Translations under genes and position numbers: made by a program
Assembly: GCA_964019425.1 (NCBI GenBank)
Contig: OZ025824.1
Span: 716,001-780,000 of the forward strand
Reading direction: 5' to 3'
DNA from: Flectonema sp. DT1601
Taxonomy: Eukaryota; Euglenozoa; Diplonemea; Diplonemida; Diplonemidae
Length of the DNA: 64,000 nt
The notes under the pieces: generated by a model
The model's input: only the letters and a program-made list of their open reading frames with translations
Told to the model about the DNA's origin: nothing
The model's database searches: none
Shown: piece by piece, positions 39,033 through 50,728 of the stretch
How positions within the stretch are numbered: position 1 is the first letter of the stretch
Layout of the letters: every line of letters begins with the position of its first letter

Positions 39033-40645
39033 GTGACGGTGTTCGTGATTCCATAATCGTGGACACAAACGGAGACGGTAGACTCGATACTGTTATTCCA
39101 ATTAATAGAAATTTTGGACCAAATAACAGTTTGACAGGAAACCTTTTAAGCGCCAACATGAACACAACATGGTACACAGAGACATCAAGTACTGCTACCG
39201 TAAGTCCAGAGGTTGCCAACTTATCGATTCCTAGTCTTGCGAATGGAACTTTTCCTCCTCTTCAAAGTAAGAGTCGGCAAAGGACAATCACTATTGATCA
39301 GCTACAGCTCCTACGAAAAATAGGAAGCGGCAACTCAGCAACTGTGTATCTTGGTACTTGGAGAGGAGTTCGTGTTGCGATAAAGGAAATGGTTCTTGGT
39401 ATGCTATTTCTGTTTGCAATTTATTTACATAAAAAAAAATAAAAAAATATGATGATTTTATAATTTCACATCAGGTTCTCAACAAGTAGACCACCTCGCT
39501 GAAGAGGCAAACCGGCTGCAGCAAATATCACATCCTCACATCGTATCCTACTACTCTCATTGTGTTCATAAAGGAAGACTTATTATCGTAATGGAGTATT
39601 GCTCTCAGGGTAGTCTTGAAGCCTACATAACATCTCGAAGACGAGTTCAAGATCTTTTTACTATTCAAGAAATTGTTCAGGTTGCCCAGGAGGTTTGTAA
39701 CCCTTTTTTTTACCTTTCTCTTCTAAAAAAAACACAATATTAAAAAAAAAAAAAAAAAAAAAACTCATTTCACAGGTTGCTCTAGCTATGGTTTCAGTTC
39801 ATCAAGATGGTTGTATTCATAGAGACCTGGCGGCACGAAACATATTCAGAGCGGATGGTATTTATAAATTAGGTGACTTTGGTCTCGTGAGAAGTATTAA
39901 TAATGGAGGCTTTTATAAATCACAGTCCAGTGATATTCCGGTAAATTGGACAAGTCCTGAAACTCTAAACACAAAGGTATGGATTATTTATTATTTTAAA
40001 GTAGCTGTCTATATTGAGACAGATATACCGAATAACGTTGTGACGAGAGTCAAGAATGTGGTTCAGAGAGAGAGAGAGAGAGCGATCCTATTTTGAGGAA
40101 CCTCACATCTGTTGTCGTGTGTGTGTTGTCGATCTCATCGTATCTAATTTTCGAACTATTTATTTTCCATCGAGGATTAAGCTCATTTAGCCGAATAATG
40201 TTATCGATCCACGAGGCGTACGTTATGTTGATAAAACAACAAGGAAACCACAACAAACAAACAGGTATTCACGAAGGCCAACGATGTATGGAGTTTTGGT
40301 GTACTATTGTGGGAGACTCTAACTTATTGCTCAACTGCTCCCTTTCACAGAACAAGCATCGCAATTGCAGAGAAGAAGATCTTAAATGGTGAAATCCTAG
40401 AGAGACCCCAATCATGTCCTTCGGGACTGTGGAATCAGTTGGTAGCCCCCTGCTTTAAACCCGCAGAGGAACGTCCAACCTTTCCAAAACTCGCCTTTAA
40501 ACTCATACCTGATTTCTCTTCTTCTCTTGCAGAGAGTCCTATTGAGCCAACCACACCTGAAAGTACTTTTTATAAAACTAGTTCTTCACTCTTTTATGGT
40601 TCAGCTGTTCTCTGTTCAAGCGAACACATTCAACTGGAACCCTAG
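39033..40645 (+). CDS. Tyrosine-kinase-like protein kinase, four exons, 5' part uncertain
   Basis: Exons 39033-39398, 39475-39692, 39776-39976 and 40265-40645 join in frame. The first stretch has a calcium-loop-like DTNGDGRLD and a Ser/Thr/Asn-rich region. The kinase domain then runs complete: IGSGNSATVYLG (glycine loop), VAIKEM (Lys), HIVSYYSHCVH, IHRDLAARN (HRD loop in the AARN form used by tyrosine kinases), DFGLVRS, DIPVNWTSPETL (compare PVRWTAPE) and DVWSFGVLLWE. Catalytic residues are intact. It sits between the TK and TKL groups, and true tyrosine specificity is not proven. The 5' end is unclear: an AG at 39031-39032 could be the acceptor, with the first in-frame ATG at 39158, yet upstream residues look coding. 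More exons or truncation near the viral fossil are possible. Confidence 0.8.
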
Positions 40646-41186
40646 TCAATAATTATTATTGTCGTTGTATTCAAGCTCCTGGTTAGCTAAATGAGCTCTA
40701 TGATTGTTGCTGATGAGCGAATTTGTAATTTACTAGATCGTTTTTCTTCTTTTCGTTCTTTTGAAAAAGAAGATCTACAAGTCGATGGAAAAAAGACCAG
40801 ATGGATATTTACTTTTTTTTTCTTTTTTTGTTTCTCTTCTTCTTTGTTTCCTAAAAATCCCCTTCTGCCTTTCTTCTCAGGATCAGTTTTATGGTTACCG
40901 GCTTTTAACATGGATTACTGTTCAGCTCTTACTACCTGAAGTGCTTTTAAAGTGCTTTTCATCATCGTAGCTATTTCCCATCACCCTTCTGAAAGTTTGG
41001 GCAATCAAGCTTAGTCACTGCACCAAATTTGAATGCCAGAGAGCCTTTCTTTCGAATTTCGTTTCTTTTTTGAGAATAATGTTGGTAAAAAAAAAAAAAA
41101 AAAAAATTAAACTTCCTTTTTGGCTTTCTCAGTAGTAACCATTTAAATAATTTCTCTCAGATTTTTTTCTAATTTTAAAAAAAAAA

Positions 41187-41976
41187 ATATATCAGTCATT
41201 CCTTTTTTTTGCGAACAAATTTTGGACATTGAAAAAGATTTTCAAAAAAAAATTGTAAATTTTTCGATCGAAGCGGCATTTTAATGCGCTGCATCGTTGG
41301 GTTCATTTCCGTCCGAAATCGGGAGGTTGGCATCACATACTTGTCACCCGAATTGAGAAAAGAGATTTTGTGGTTTACTAAATCAGCTCAGCCGTGGACA
41401 AGTACCAAAACTAAAAATTAATCGAAGGGTCTAATTTTACACTGCTGGTCCAGCGGGATCCAGAGAAAAAATAATCGAGCAAAAATATATTAAAGAGTAC
41501 TAAGCATGTGCCGGTGAGGCAGATTGTTACTACCTGTCTTTTTGGACCTGCTTTGATACTTAATGATCATTATCACCACCACAGATGCAACATTTTCCTT
41601 ACATAATTGCTACTAGGGTTGATTTGTTAGTAAAAAGGTGCATATCTCTTGAGTGCGGGAGAAGGGGAAAAAAAATAGTAAAAAAAAAAAAATTAGGGGT
41701 GTTTTTTACTCAGATTTTCTCGATCTTTCCATTCCAGGTCTGGGATTAATATTTATCATTGCGTAGTACCAAGGAAATTTTGCAAAGAGACGTTTATCTC
41801 TTTTTAGCAGCACTTACCATGTTTAAAAGTATATCCCTATGCCTAATTTTACAGATCGCACCCTCCCCGATTCCAAAAAATAAAAAATCGAGCAAAAGTA
41901 ACATATCGTGTAACCTTGCTCAGGCGGTGAGAATATGGTGTTTTTTGTTCGCAAAAAAAAGGAATGACTGATATAT
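41187..41976. mobile_element. MITE-like non-autonomous DNA transposon with perfect 33-bp terminal inverted repeats
   Basis: Bases 41187-41219 are the exact reverse complement of 41944-41976. The core CAGTCATTCC, then T8, then GCGAACAAA is on the left and mirrored on the right. The 790-base element has no transposase frame. If the termini are CAG...CTG as in hAT elements, the 8 flanking bases (AAATATAT left, ATATATAT right) are nearly identical and could be the target duplication, though AT-richness makes this weak. A TA target (Tc1/mariner-like) is equally possible. Perfect repeats imply recent insertion or mobility. Confidence 0.8.
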
Positions 41977-42210
41977 ATATTACACGCCAATCTATCTTTC
42001 TGATGACTACTAACGGGAAACAGACCAATGCAAGAATAGTGTTACCTTAGTGCGGTGATTTTTGTTCAAAATTGCTTACCTCCTTTCTGAGTCCTTGATA
42101 CCAAAATAGTAATAAAAAAAAAAATAATTATAATTAACTTACTTTTTTTTTTTGCAAATGGAGTTTTTTTTTTTTTCTTTTTTTCCAAGCTAGTGGAATT
42201 TTACTCCGCG

Positions 42211-42243
<33 letters not shown>

Positions 42244-43103
42244 ACGAAGAAAAATTTAGACCCATTTTTTAGTTTTGGCTTCTAATGTGGATTTAGTTGC
42301 AAAGGTTATAAGCATTGTTACTCTCTTTGTGTTCCTGTCAGGTCCAGTAACATGGTTTATGATTTCCTCGGTAGTACCACTTGTACTTTGTGCTCTAACC
42401 AACTACAATTATTGTTTTCACAGAGTCAACATAAGAAACGTATATTGAGTTGGGAATGAACCTGCTTCACAAAAACCATGGAAAGAGGCTAAAAAAAATA
42501 ATGAATGGAAATATATTTTTTTTTTTTGAAAGAATGAATTATTTCTCCCTGTGGAGAGGTGGTTGAGGGATTACTAAAGTATCATTTTTTTTTTTTTTTT
42601 TTTTATTTATTTATTTGGGTCTTCAGAAACGTGACGTGTGCATAAAGATATCTATAGTTTCCCTTTTATTTTATTTATTAATATGGATAGAACTCAGCCA
42701 GTCTTTCTCGTTTAACTAAACTAAACTAAACTTTCTTTCACGAATCCCTACTTTGTGTTTACCTTCGTCTAATACTCGCACTATGATGGAAAATCTGTGC
42801 GTTTCCACTTGTCTACTTTTTGTAGAACGAAAAAAGTCTACTTGTGTTGAATTATTAACTTAATATAATGATGGTGTTCTGGTTGATTAAATCGTTTTTT
42901 GTGTTATTATTATTATTATTATTATTTTTTTTTTTTAAAAATCTGTTCTTCTTTTTTTTTTTTATTTTTATGAATTGATTGCTACTTGAGGAGATCATTT
43001 CTTTCATAGAGGTGATTTGCATTGGTGTTATCTTGAATCTGTCTACTTTGAAATTTATAGAAAAATAAAAATAAAAAAAATAAATAAATAAATTAAAACT
43101 AGC

Positions 43104-43145
43104 AAATTTAGCAGAAAGCTAACAAGTTAGCTTTCTGTTAAATTT
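43104..43145. repeat. Near-perfect 19-bp hairpin
   Basis: The left arm (43104-43122) pairs with the right arm (43127-43145) around a 4-base CAAG loop, with one G-T wobble. The arms contain AGCAGAAAGCTAA and its partner. It could be a small RNA precursor, a fold-back element remnant or a protein-binding palindrome. Confidence 0.75.
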
Positions 43146-43347
43146 GAGGAGTTCCGTTTCAAAAGTAGCTGTTAGAGAACAAAAAAAAACTCCCTGAGGA
43201 AATGAAGTTCTGCCTTTTGCTAAACTTCTCGGAGTATTTGAGCATCGTTATAGTCAACTGAAATGTTGAATTATCGTACTGTAAAAAGTAAAAAAGGGTT
43301 TTTCATCTATTTATATTATGCTATAATAATAATAAACGACAATAATA

Positions 43348-43825
43348 CCCTCTCTCTCCCTCCGCGAGGTTAAGAATTCAGTCATAATGATTCATGTCTA
43401 ATTTGTTGCGTGTTAACCCTTGATTTATTTATCCAAGTCTCCCCCCCCGCGAGGTTAAGGTTATAAGAAGTGACTTAGCTTGAAATTTCGTTTTTTTTTT
43501 TTCCTTCTTCCTCCAGACCACTTTCGTGGACTCCAATAATATTTTCTTTATTTCGAGGCCTGCCCTCTGTTGCACTTTAGTGAAAGGATATTAAACTATA
43601 ACTCATCCTGTAAACTATAGCTCATACTGTAAGTGTAATGGATTTTTCAATTTCTTTTTTTCCTTTCTTCCTTATTTCTTCGTATCATCAAATACCAACA
43701 AATACAGTAGTGACAAAGGCCGCCCCTCCTCCGTGGTGTTAAGTACTTAATATTAATTTTGTTTTTAATACCTAAAGTTGTCACTGTTTTTACATTGTCA
43801 AAGTCTCACCCTCCTCCGTGGCGTT
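43348..43825 (+). repeat. Four diverged C-rich modules arranged as two pairs
   Basis: A pyrimidine block followed by CCGCGAGGTTAAG or CCGTGGYGTT occurs at 43348-43374, 43437-43459, 43718-43742 and 43801-43825. Spacing is about 85, 280 and 80 bases, so the second pair looks like an old tandem copy of the first, about 365 bases away. Function unknown. Confidence 0.5.
43592..43629 (+). repeat. Tandem duplication of a 19-base unit
   Basis: TAAACTATAACTCATCCTG is followed directly by TAAACTATAGCTCATACTG (two differences), inside the C-rich module region. Confidence 0.8.
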
Positions 43826-43879
43826 CGTTGGCTATTGGTTAAGTTTTCAAGACGTTTCTAGTTATTAATTTAAATACTC

Positions 43880-44335
43880 ATGAGTTTTATAAAAAAAGAA
43901 TTATTTGCAGTGCTGCGGCTGACAGACAAGATTGTTCGAGTGATCGCTGTTCCTTTGGGCTTGATAATCTACAGTATCAATTTATTTCTTCTCACTTATG
44001 TAGAGAAGGAACCTGCTGAAGTCTTGTTGTTCACTTTGGTTTTGCTTTTTCTTTTCTTTCTGGTTTTTCTTTTACCGTTTTTTGTTAATAGTGTGATGTC
44101 AATAGATGCATATTGGCAAAAAAAAAAAAAAAAAAAAAAAAAAAGAAAGCAATGTTTTTTTTTTGTTTTTTCCCGTCGTCTTCTGTTTTCGTTCTTCCCA
44201 TCGAAAGCAGACGAATTGGAATTACCTGCTGAGGAGGGGATTTCTTGTAAGAGAGGAAAAACAATCGAGTTTTTTTTTCCTTCATTATTTTTTCACGAAT
44301 TTTTTTTTCCCCCCCTCACGAGAGTATTTCCTTGA
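43880..44335 (+). CDS. Possible small two-helix membrane protein (weak)
   Basis: The first 80 residues look protein-like: a basic start (MSFIKKELFAVLRLTDK), one hydrophobic helix (VIAVPLGLIIYSINLFLLTY), a charged turn (VEKEPAE) and a second, very hydrophobic helix. Beyond residue 80 the frame runs through an A run (poly-Lys) and T-rich sequence and is not credible. It is either a real short gene whose 3' end is wrong here, or an exon. No clear acceptor precedes the ATG. Confidence 0.25.
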   Translation: MSFIKKELFAVLRLTDKIVRVIAVPLGLIIYSINLFLLTYVEKEPAEVLLFTLVLLFLFFLVFLLPFFVNSVMSIDAYWQKKKKKKKKRKQCFFFVFSRRLLFSFFPSKADELELPAEEGISCKRGKTIEFFFPSLFFHEFFFPPLTRVFP

Positions 44336-44963
44336 AGGGGTCTTGTGAGGAAAAAAATCCGAGTCTTTTTTTTCCCCTCCAGCCCAAATTCACGAGAATA
44401 ATTAAAAAAAAAAAAAAAAATTCTTCTGCGACCGCGGATGGCTTCTTACCCTTGTAAGTAGCAACTCCGGACCTTTGTGGTTATGACACTTTGGATGTCT
44501 TTTGTATTGCGAGCTTTTTTTTTCTTGGAGTTTTAACCTCAATGAATATAAATATGAAAATAAAAAATAAAAAATATTAAAAAAACAATAAAATAATTAA
44601 TAACGTAGTTCTTGTCCTTATTCTTTTAGCTCCGTTTATAGGAGCTTATAGAGAGGGGGAGGGGGGAAAAAAAAAAAAAAAATGAGGGGAGGGGTTCTAT
44701 TTGGTCATCTTTTCTGTACATCAGCGCGAATGAAAAAAAAAAAAAAAAGTAAACGTTTTATTATTTTCTCGACCCTTTAAAACCGTATCATATTATGATC
44801 GTTGTTGGTCAGGAAACCTTCATCGGAATGAACTATCTGTCTGCAGTCATGAACAATTATTCTAAAACAGGAATGCAATATTAAAATTGTTGTGAGTGAC
44901 AAAACGTAGAACTTGTACTGCTCTTTTCATTATTATTCTAATCAGGTTCATCTTCTAAGAAAT

Positions 44964-47469
44964 ATGTCGTCGCCTCGTCGTCACCCTTCGCCCTCAATGA
45001 CTGGTGACAGGCTGGCATTATTTAAAGAAGACCTGCGCAACGAGATGATGGAAATGATATTTGCTGTACGAGGTGACGTCGCAGAAAATTTCGAGATTGC
45101 GCAAGCAGCTCTGCAACAAGCGGAGGTATGGATCTTTTTTTTTGGTTTAATCAAAATTTGATAAAGTGTGAGAAATCGTTTTTTGTTTTGATAGTTTGTC
45201 AATACCAAAACCTTCCAACCAGGTGTGTGTTGGAGCCATGGAGCAACACCAAGATAACATAAGTACATTCGAAAGGGCAGTCCGACATGATCAAAATGAA
45301 GTTGTAGAAGCTGTTCGAAGACTCGCACGGACATCGCGTTCACCATCACCAAGAAGACAAGTCATTGGAATGGATGAGATGAGTGAATTAACAGCACAAG
45401 TAGAATCAACGAAGAACTTGTGTATTTCAAACACGGGTAACATGCAGTCAGATGTGGTGACATTGTCTGCTCAGGTAGAACATTTACAACAACAAAACTC
45501 AAAGATGAAAAATGATATCCAAACGCTAACTCACAATCAATCTTCGTTTGTGAATCCTGGCTCTGGAACAATCAGACAGTTCAGGTCTTTTGAAAGCAGA
45601 CTTGACACCATCCAACACGAGCTCACCTCAACATCAAATACTGTTAAGAAACTACAGGGAAATAGGATGATTGATGTTTCTAAAAAGAATATTACAAAAA
45701 CAACAAACACAACTACTGATTTAAGCAGCCTAATCACCAGAATAGAAATACTCGAGAAAAGAGAAGCAGCAGCGTCACCGAATCCAAGTAACCTCTTAGA
45801 CGGTGATGATGACTTAACAAAACGACTCACGAATATGGAATTGGAATTACGGACTCTTAAAAGTGACAATCAGCTACTTAGAGAGAAAATATCATCTAAA
45901 GCTGACCCTTCAACAGGGCCAGTCTACCAGGCTTCTTTAGAACCCAATGATAAGGAATGGATTTTTGAGAGAATTCTTGAATTGGAAGAACAGATCAACC
46001 GCATTAAAAACAACTCAGAAGAAGGAGCCCCATCCAAGGCAATACCAGAAGCACAACCAACTGACTACGCACAATGGTTAAACAGCGGTAATATAACAAT
46101 GTTAGAAAGTATCATGGTCAGCCTACCAAAAGAACAAGAGCGGATTAAGATATTACAAAGTGAAGTAAAGTCACTCAGAGAATCGGATGAAACTTTGGGA
46201 GAAGAACTACAGATGCTCAGCTATCGTCTTCGTGATGCGGACAGTGGAACGTTGGACACAATAGTGGTTGAGGTCGGAAAGTTAAAAGAAAGTATTAGTA
46301 ATTTGCAATCCAATGGTTCAGACACCAACTCTTCAGCTGATTTTAAAGCTGAAATGGTTCGTCGCTCAGCAGCACTAGAGGCTCGTTTAGACTCAGTCTT
46401 CAACACGGTTGAGATCCTTCAAATGAAATCACCTCCCACTAGTTGTCGAGAACCAGACCCGTACCTCCACGAGAGCCCTTCACCTCAATTGCAATCAGCT
46501 AACGCTGTCGATTTTATTGACTTGAGAAGTGAAGTTGTTGAACTGAAAGAGGGACTCAGAACTGCATCAGCAAGTATCAAAATAATTCAAAACAAAAAAC
46601 ACAGCAACCACGACAACGACACGAACCAAGACTCTTTAAAAGATAATATCATGGAAAGTGTTAACCAGTTAGTGAATAATATGAAAGTTGAATTAGCAGC
46701 GGATATGCAAGTAGCTCTGTCATCAATGCCCCAACAGGATGAATCTCAGAATGTAAACGAACTGTCGTCTCGTTTACATACGCTAGAAAACACTCAAATG
46801 GCTACATCAACTTCATTTGATGAAGACGCCTTGATGGAAAAGATAATGAATTCGGTTCAAAAACACATTCAAGAAATTCAATCAAATTTAGCAACGGATT
46901 TACAACAAGCGTTGTCAACAATATCACCAGGAGAAGGAATGACTGAGGATGAGGTTATGTTAATTGTTAATAATCAACTACGTGATGTGAAACAGCAACT
47001 GGCCGCTGATATGCAAAATGCCTTACAGTCAGTGAATTCTCCAACTTTAGAAACTGAACTTCAACAGGTAACGACAAAAGTAGGTAATCTAAGTTTGAGT
47101 AATATCATCGATGAGTTGTTTACGAAACATGAAAATCTTGATTGTAAATTTTCGAATTTACAAACTAATTTTGAAGCAGATGTCGAATCAGTGATCACTA
47201 CTAGAACTGCACCTGAGATGGACGCAGTTCGACGTGATGTTGATTCAAAACTTGATAACATTAAGAATGGTCTTGCTACAGACATGAAGAACGCACTTGA
47301 TAATCTCCAGGGGGATGTTGGAAACAAACCAAACAACGCGATGAATGACATCCCTTCAGTAAATGAGTCAATAGACAAATTATCAAACGACCTCGTTGAG
47401 ATTATGGAAGATGTTGGAGACCTTTCTGAGAGGATGGAACTAGTAGAAGATCAACTCGCCAAAGCATAG
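44964..47469 (+). CDS. Long coiled-coil protein with repeated LAxDMxxAL units, two exons
   Basis: Exons 44964-45125 and 45223-47469 join in phase 0 (GTATGG donor, AACCAG acceptor) to 802 residues. The ATG is 18 bases after CTAATCAG. Nearly the whole protein is predicted coiled coil. The C-terminal third repeats a unit: VELAADMQVALSSM, SNLATDLQQALSTI, QQLAADMQNALQSV and NGLATDMKNALDNL, each after a region with a conserved VN or LDNIK start. This resembles spaced heptad cassettes in flagellar or cytoskeletal filaments. The N-terminus is basic and Ser/Pro-rich (SSPRRHPSPS). No membrane or catalytic domain. Probably a structural cytoskeletal component (inference). Confidence 0.8.
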
Positions 47470-47684
47470 ATCGTTACTTCTATTTTGTGTTGTATTTTTG
47501 TTTTGTTCATTAGTTCAGTTTCTTCTCCTGCATTTCTTTTTTTCATCCAACTGCGTTCTTCGGGTTGCTAAATGAGAGTGGGCTGAACTGTTCCTCATTC
47601 TTAATTATTAGACTCTGCTATTATCTATTTTGTATTTCTTTTATCTAATCTTAAAAAAAAAAAAAAAAAAGAATTAGCTTTAGC

Positions 47685-47809
47685 ACCGTCATGTTTTTGT
47701 TTGTGTCACGAAACCCGTGAATCGACTTAAACTGATAAAGCTAAAGGAGGTTTATGTGTGCTGCTAACATTCTTTTTCGTTCTTTTTACGATATTTGTTA
47801 AATGCAAAG
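47685..47809 (+). repeat. Dispersed repeat family, copy 1
   Basis: About 120 bases running from TTTTTGTTTGTG through CACGAAACCCGTGA, CTGATAAAGCTAAAGGAGG and GTGTGCTGC to TTGTTAAATGCAAA. The reverse complement lies at 58807-58926 with a few differences and small indels. A diverged partial copy follows at 47835-47900. No coding frame. A SINE- or MITE-like family or copies of an RNA gene are possible. Confidence 0.85.
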
Positions 47810-47834
47810 AATCGGCCCCTCACTAAATAGTTTT

Positions 47835-47900
47835 CACACTGTGTTTTTGTTTGTGTGCAACCGGAAACAAACCTATAAAGTAAAGGGTGTCAACGTTTAC
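47835..47900 (+). repeat. Dispersed repeat family, diverged partial copy
   Basis: It begins CACACTGTGTTTTTGTTTGTG and continues with segments resembling GATAAAGCTAAAGGAGG, matching the 5' half of the 47685 and 58807 copies. Direct orientation relative to 47685, about 150 bases downstream. Confidence 0.5.
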
Positions 47901-48452
47901 AATGTTACAATTCTATTTCGCTAAAACATGTCTTCGAGATGAAAAAGGAAAAAAAAGGATGAGCAACAAGCTGATTACCCTTTTGTCAATCTTGTCTAGT
48001 TGACAACGAGCTCCTCGTAGAGTTTTTCTTGTGTTGTTTGTTCTTTAGTATTATTAGGTACGATCATCTTCAGATGCACTGATTTCTTTAAAAAAAAAAA
48101 AAAGGTTTATCTTGAGCTTTCCTATTGACTTCCCTACACCTTACTATTTGTATTGTAGTTTTTTTTTATATTAGTTTTTATTATTAGGTAGTGTTTTATC
48201 TGTTTAGACTGCCTATTTGAATGGCAATCATTGAAGCGTCATCGCTGACGCACAAAAAATGTATTTTCATTTCCTCTCCAACTCACCTGCGGGTAAGACT
48301 GTATTACTGGTTCTGTTTTTGTACTGTTTTGGTCCGGAGACTTCCAGTTGTGTTGGTTTCTTGTTGTTCACAGAACAAAACCAAAAAAAAAAAAAAAAAT
48401 CACTGCTTCTGAGTCTATAAAAAATAACTTATTCCCTTTTTCAGTCTCACTA

Positions 48453-50251
48453 ATGGATGAGGAGGTCTCACTTCGATCTGAAAATTGTTCTGAAGAGCTG
48501 GAATCACAAGATGAAAGTAGTTATAAAAAAGTAGTGCTCGGAAGCACACTCGGTTTCTTCTTATTTGGGTATGCATCTCATCATATGAAACAATAATATC
48601 TCACTTAACAATCATAATAATTACTAATAAAAATACTAATCACAGATATGACACAGGAGTTGTAAGCGGTGCATCAAAATGGATGCAAAAAGACCTTAAC
48701 ATGACGACATTCGAGAAAGGTGTAGCAGTTGGAATTACTTGTATCATGGCAGCGTTTTCTTGTATGTTTGCGGGTCCCTTAAACGAGAGATTTGGACGTC
48801 GTAAATCCATTATGTTGTCATCTGTTTTGTTTACTATTGGAGCGTGTGGAATGGTACTGTGTGAAGGTACGATAACAGCGACTCTATCGCGTGCTTGTCT
48901 TGGATTAGCTATTGGTATGCAATGAATTCAGAGTTAATGTTATCGTGTACACTTTACTTATAAACAACTCAACAACAGGTATTGCTACCACATCAGTTCC
49001 ATTATACGTCGCAGAGTGTGTTCCTCCGAGTAATAGAGGACAGCTGCTCATCCTAAACGATTTCAGTATCGCTGTTGGACAAGTAGCTGCTGGGTTGTGT
49101 AATGTTTACTTTAGAGGTCACGGTCATAACTGGAGAGCTTCGATGGGTTTAGCAGCTGTTCCGGCAATACTGCAATTAATTCTGTTTCTTTCATTGCCAG
49201 AGTCTCCTCGTTGGTTGGTTAGCAAAGGACGTAGTGGTATGAATTTATATAAATTAATACGACTCTTATGCGATTTTTAATAATATTGAACACAAAAAAA
49301 AAAAAAAAAACAGCTGAAGCTTGCGCAGTCTTCGGAAAACTAATGGGGACCAGTCCAGAAGCTAAACAAGAGCTACAGCAGATTATAACAAAGAATGAAG
49401 ATGGTGAACATGATTTAGGTTTTTTTGAAATGTGGAGAAATTCGAAGTTTACTGGAGTTCTGATTGTTGGAATTATTTTACAGGTCATGAATCAAGCGAG
49501 TGGGATAAACACAGTGATGTATTACAGCGCGAGTATTCTTGAACACTCTGGGTTCGAAGAAGAGCATGCAATTTGGGGAGCTGTTGCATGTACAGTCACA
49601 CAAACAGCTGGCGTCTCCTTATCGATAACTAAAATGGATGTCTGGGGGAGGAGGTTTTTAATAATACTATCAAGTGCGATGGTCGCGCCTTTTATTAGTA
49701 TGTTAGCAACTTGTTTCGCTTTTATTGGTGTTGAAAATTCTACTTCTGATGTGATCACATCTACAATGACTTTATCTCATGAAGAGGAAACAACTTCTTT
49801 ATTGTTACGAATGTTAGTAGTGGGTAGTCTTGCTGGTTATCTGTTCTCATTTGGTCTTGGACTCAGTGGAGTACCTTGGACTATGAATGCTGAAATATAT
49901 CCTCACACTATTAGAAATAAAGGTCAGGCTCAGGCTACATTCACCAACTGGTTCCTGAATGGAATTATAGCGATATTATTTCCTGTTTTCATGGATACGT
50001 CAACTACTGCTGCTGTTGTTCTTCTGTTTTTTTTTGGATGTGTTGCCGTTACTGGTTGTGTCTGGTTTTATTATTATCTACCGGAGACAATGCATCTCAC
50101 ACTAGAGGAGATTGAAGACTTATTTTCAATACCTCTACGACAGGCAGTATTAAAAGGAAGCTGTACTACTGACAGACCTCTAGAAACTGATCACCCTCAA
50201 CTTAGAGAGGATTCTCAAGTAGAGATGAAAATTGTAACTGAAAAGGTTTAA
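48453..50251 (+). CDS. Major facilitator sugar/inositol transporter, four exons
   Basis: Exons 48453-48568, 48646-48914, 48979-49236 and 49314-50251 join in frame to 526 residues. Donors read GTATG and acceptors ACAG. It is a 12-helix sugar porter: the start of helix 1 is GFFLFGYDTGVVSGA, ERFGRRKS is the cytoplasmic GRR motif, PESPRWLVSKGR follows helix 6, QASGINTVMYYSASIL lines helix 7, VPWTMNAEIYP is in helix 10 and PETMHLTLEEIEDLF closes helix 12. The NAEIYP form and the helix-7 QASGIN recall myo-inositol/proton symporters and hexose carriers. Substrate is not fixed by sequence alone. The acidic cytoplasmic N-terminus of about 30 residues has no signal. Probably at the plasma membrane. Confidence 0.9.
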
Positions 50252-50728
50252 ACCCTCTCACTGAGTTACTACTGTGAAGGTTTTTTTCCTTCTTGCACGG
50301 TGGATAATTTATCTTTAACCGAGCTGCTTCCTCCCCCCCCGGTCTACTACGGTGGCTGCAATTATCTTCGATACGTTGCGAGTCTTTAAAAAGATTTGTC
50401 GTATCTCCTTCCATTGACATCGAATCGTTTTCTGTTATTGCGATGTACTTCTTACCGATCGTATTGCTACAACTTAAGAGAAAGAGCAAAACAGTAAAGG
50501 TTATTCTCTTTGTGATATATATGTAGATTGTTGTGGTGAAAACTGATTAATGTTTTTTAACTCAATGATACCTTTATTTTGCTTATACTTCTACTTGTTG
50601 TGTACCCAATATATATTTAGTTATCTTTTTCCGAGGGTACACTACACTGAGAAAATCTGATCTGTAATATTGTTGATTTTTTAATTTTTAATTATTTTCA
50701 TTTTCAAAAAAAAAAAAGGGTACACGTC

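Larger units (their letters stand above)
40646..43879. other. Long intergenic spacer with repeats
   Basis: 3.2 kb with no supported gene. It contains an element bounded by inverted repeats (41187-41976), a hairpin (43104-43145), C-rich modules (43348-43825), a TTA microsatellite near 42903-42925 and many homopolymers (42212-42239, 42586-42604). Frames at 40691-40970 are mostly Phe/Leu from T-rich sequence. Confidence 0.6.
47470..48452. other. Intergenic spacer with dispersed repeats
   Basis: About 1 kb. It carries two members of a repeat family (47685-47809 and a partial at 47835-47900), an A run (47653-47670) and T-rich sequence. An acceptor CCCTTTTTCAG (AG 48443-48444) precedes the transporter. 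Confidence 0.6.

Noticed and set aside
40691-40970. Two overlapping short frames beginning MSSMIVADERICNLL and MKKKIYKSMEK
   Set aside because: Both run through a T-rich, probably intron-like or spacer stretch, neither has an acceptor before its ATG, and the residues are dominated by Phe and Leu.
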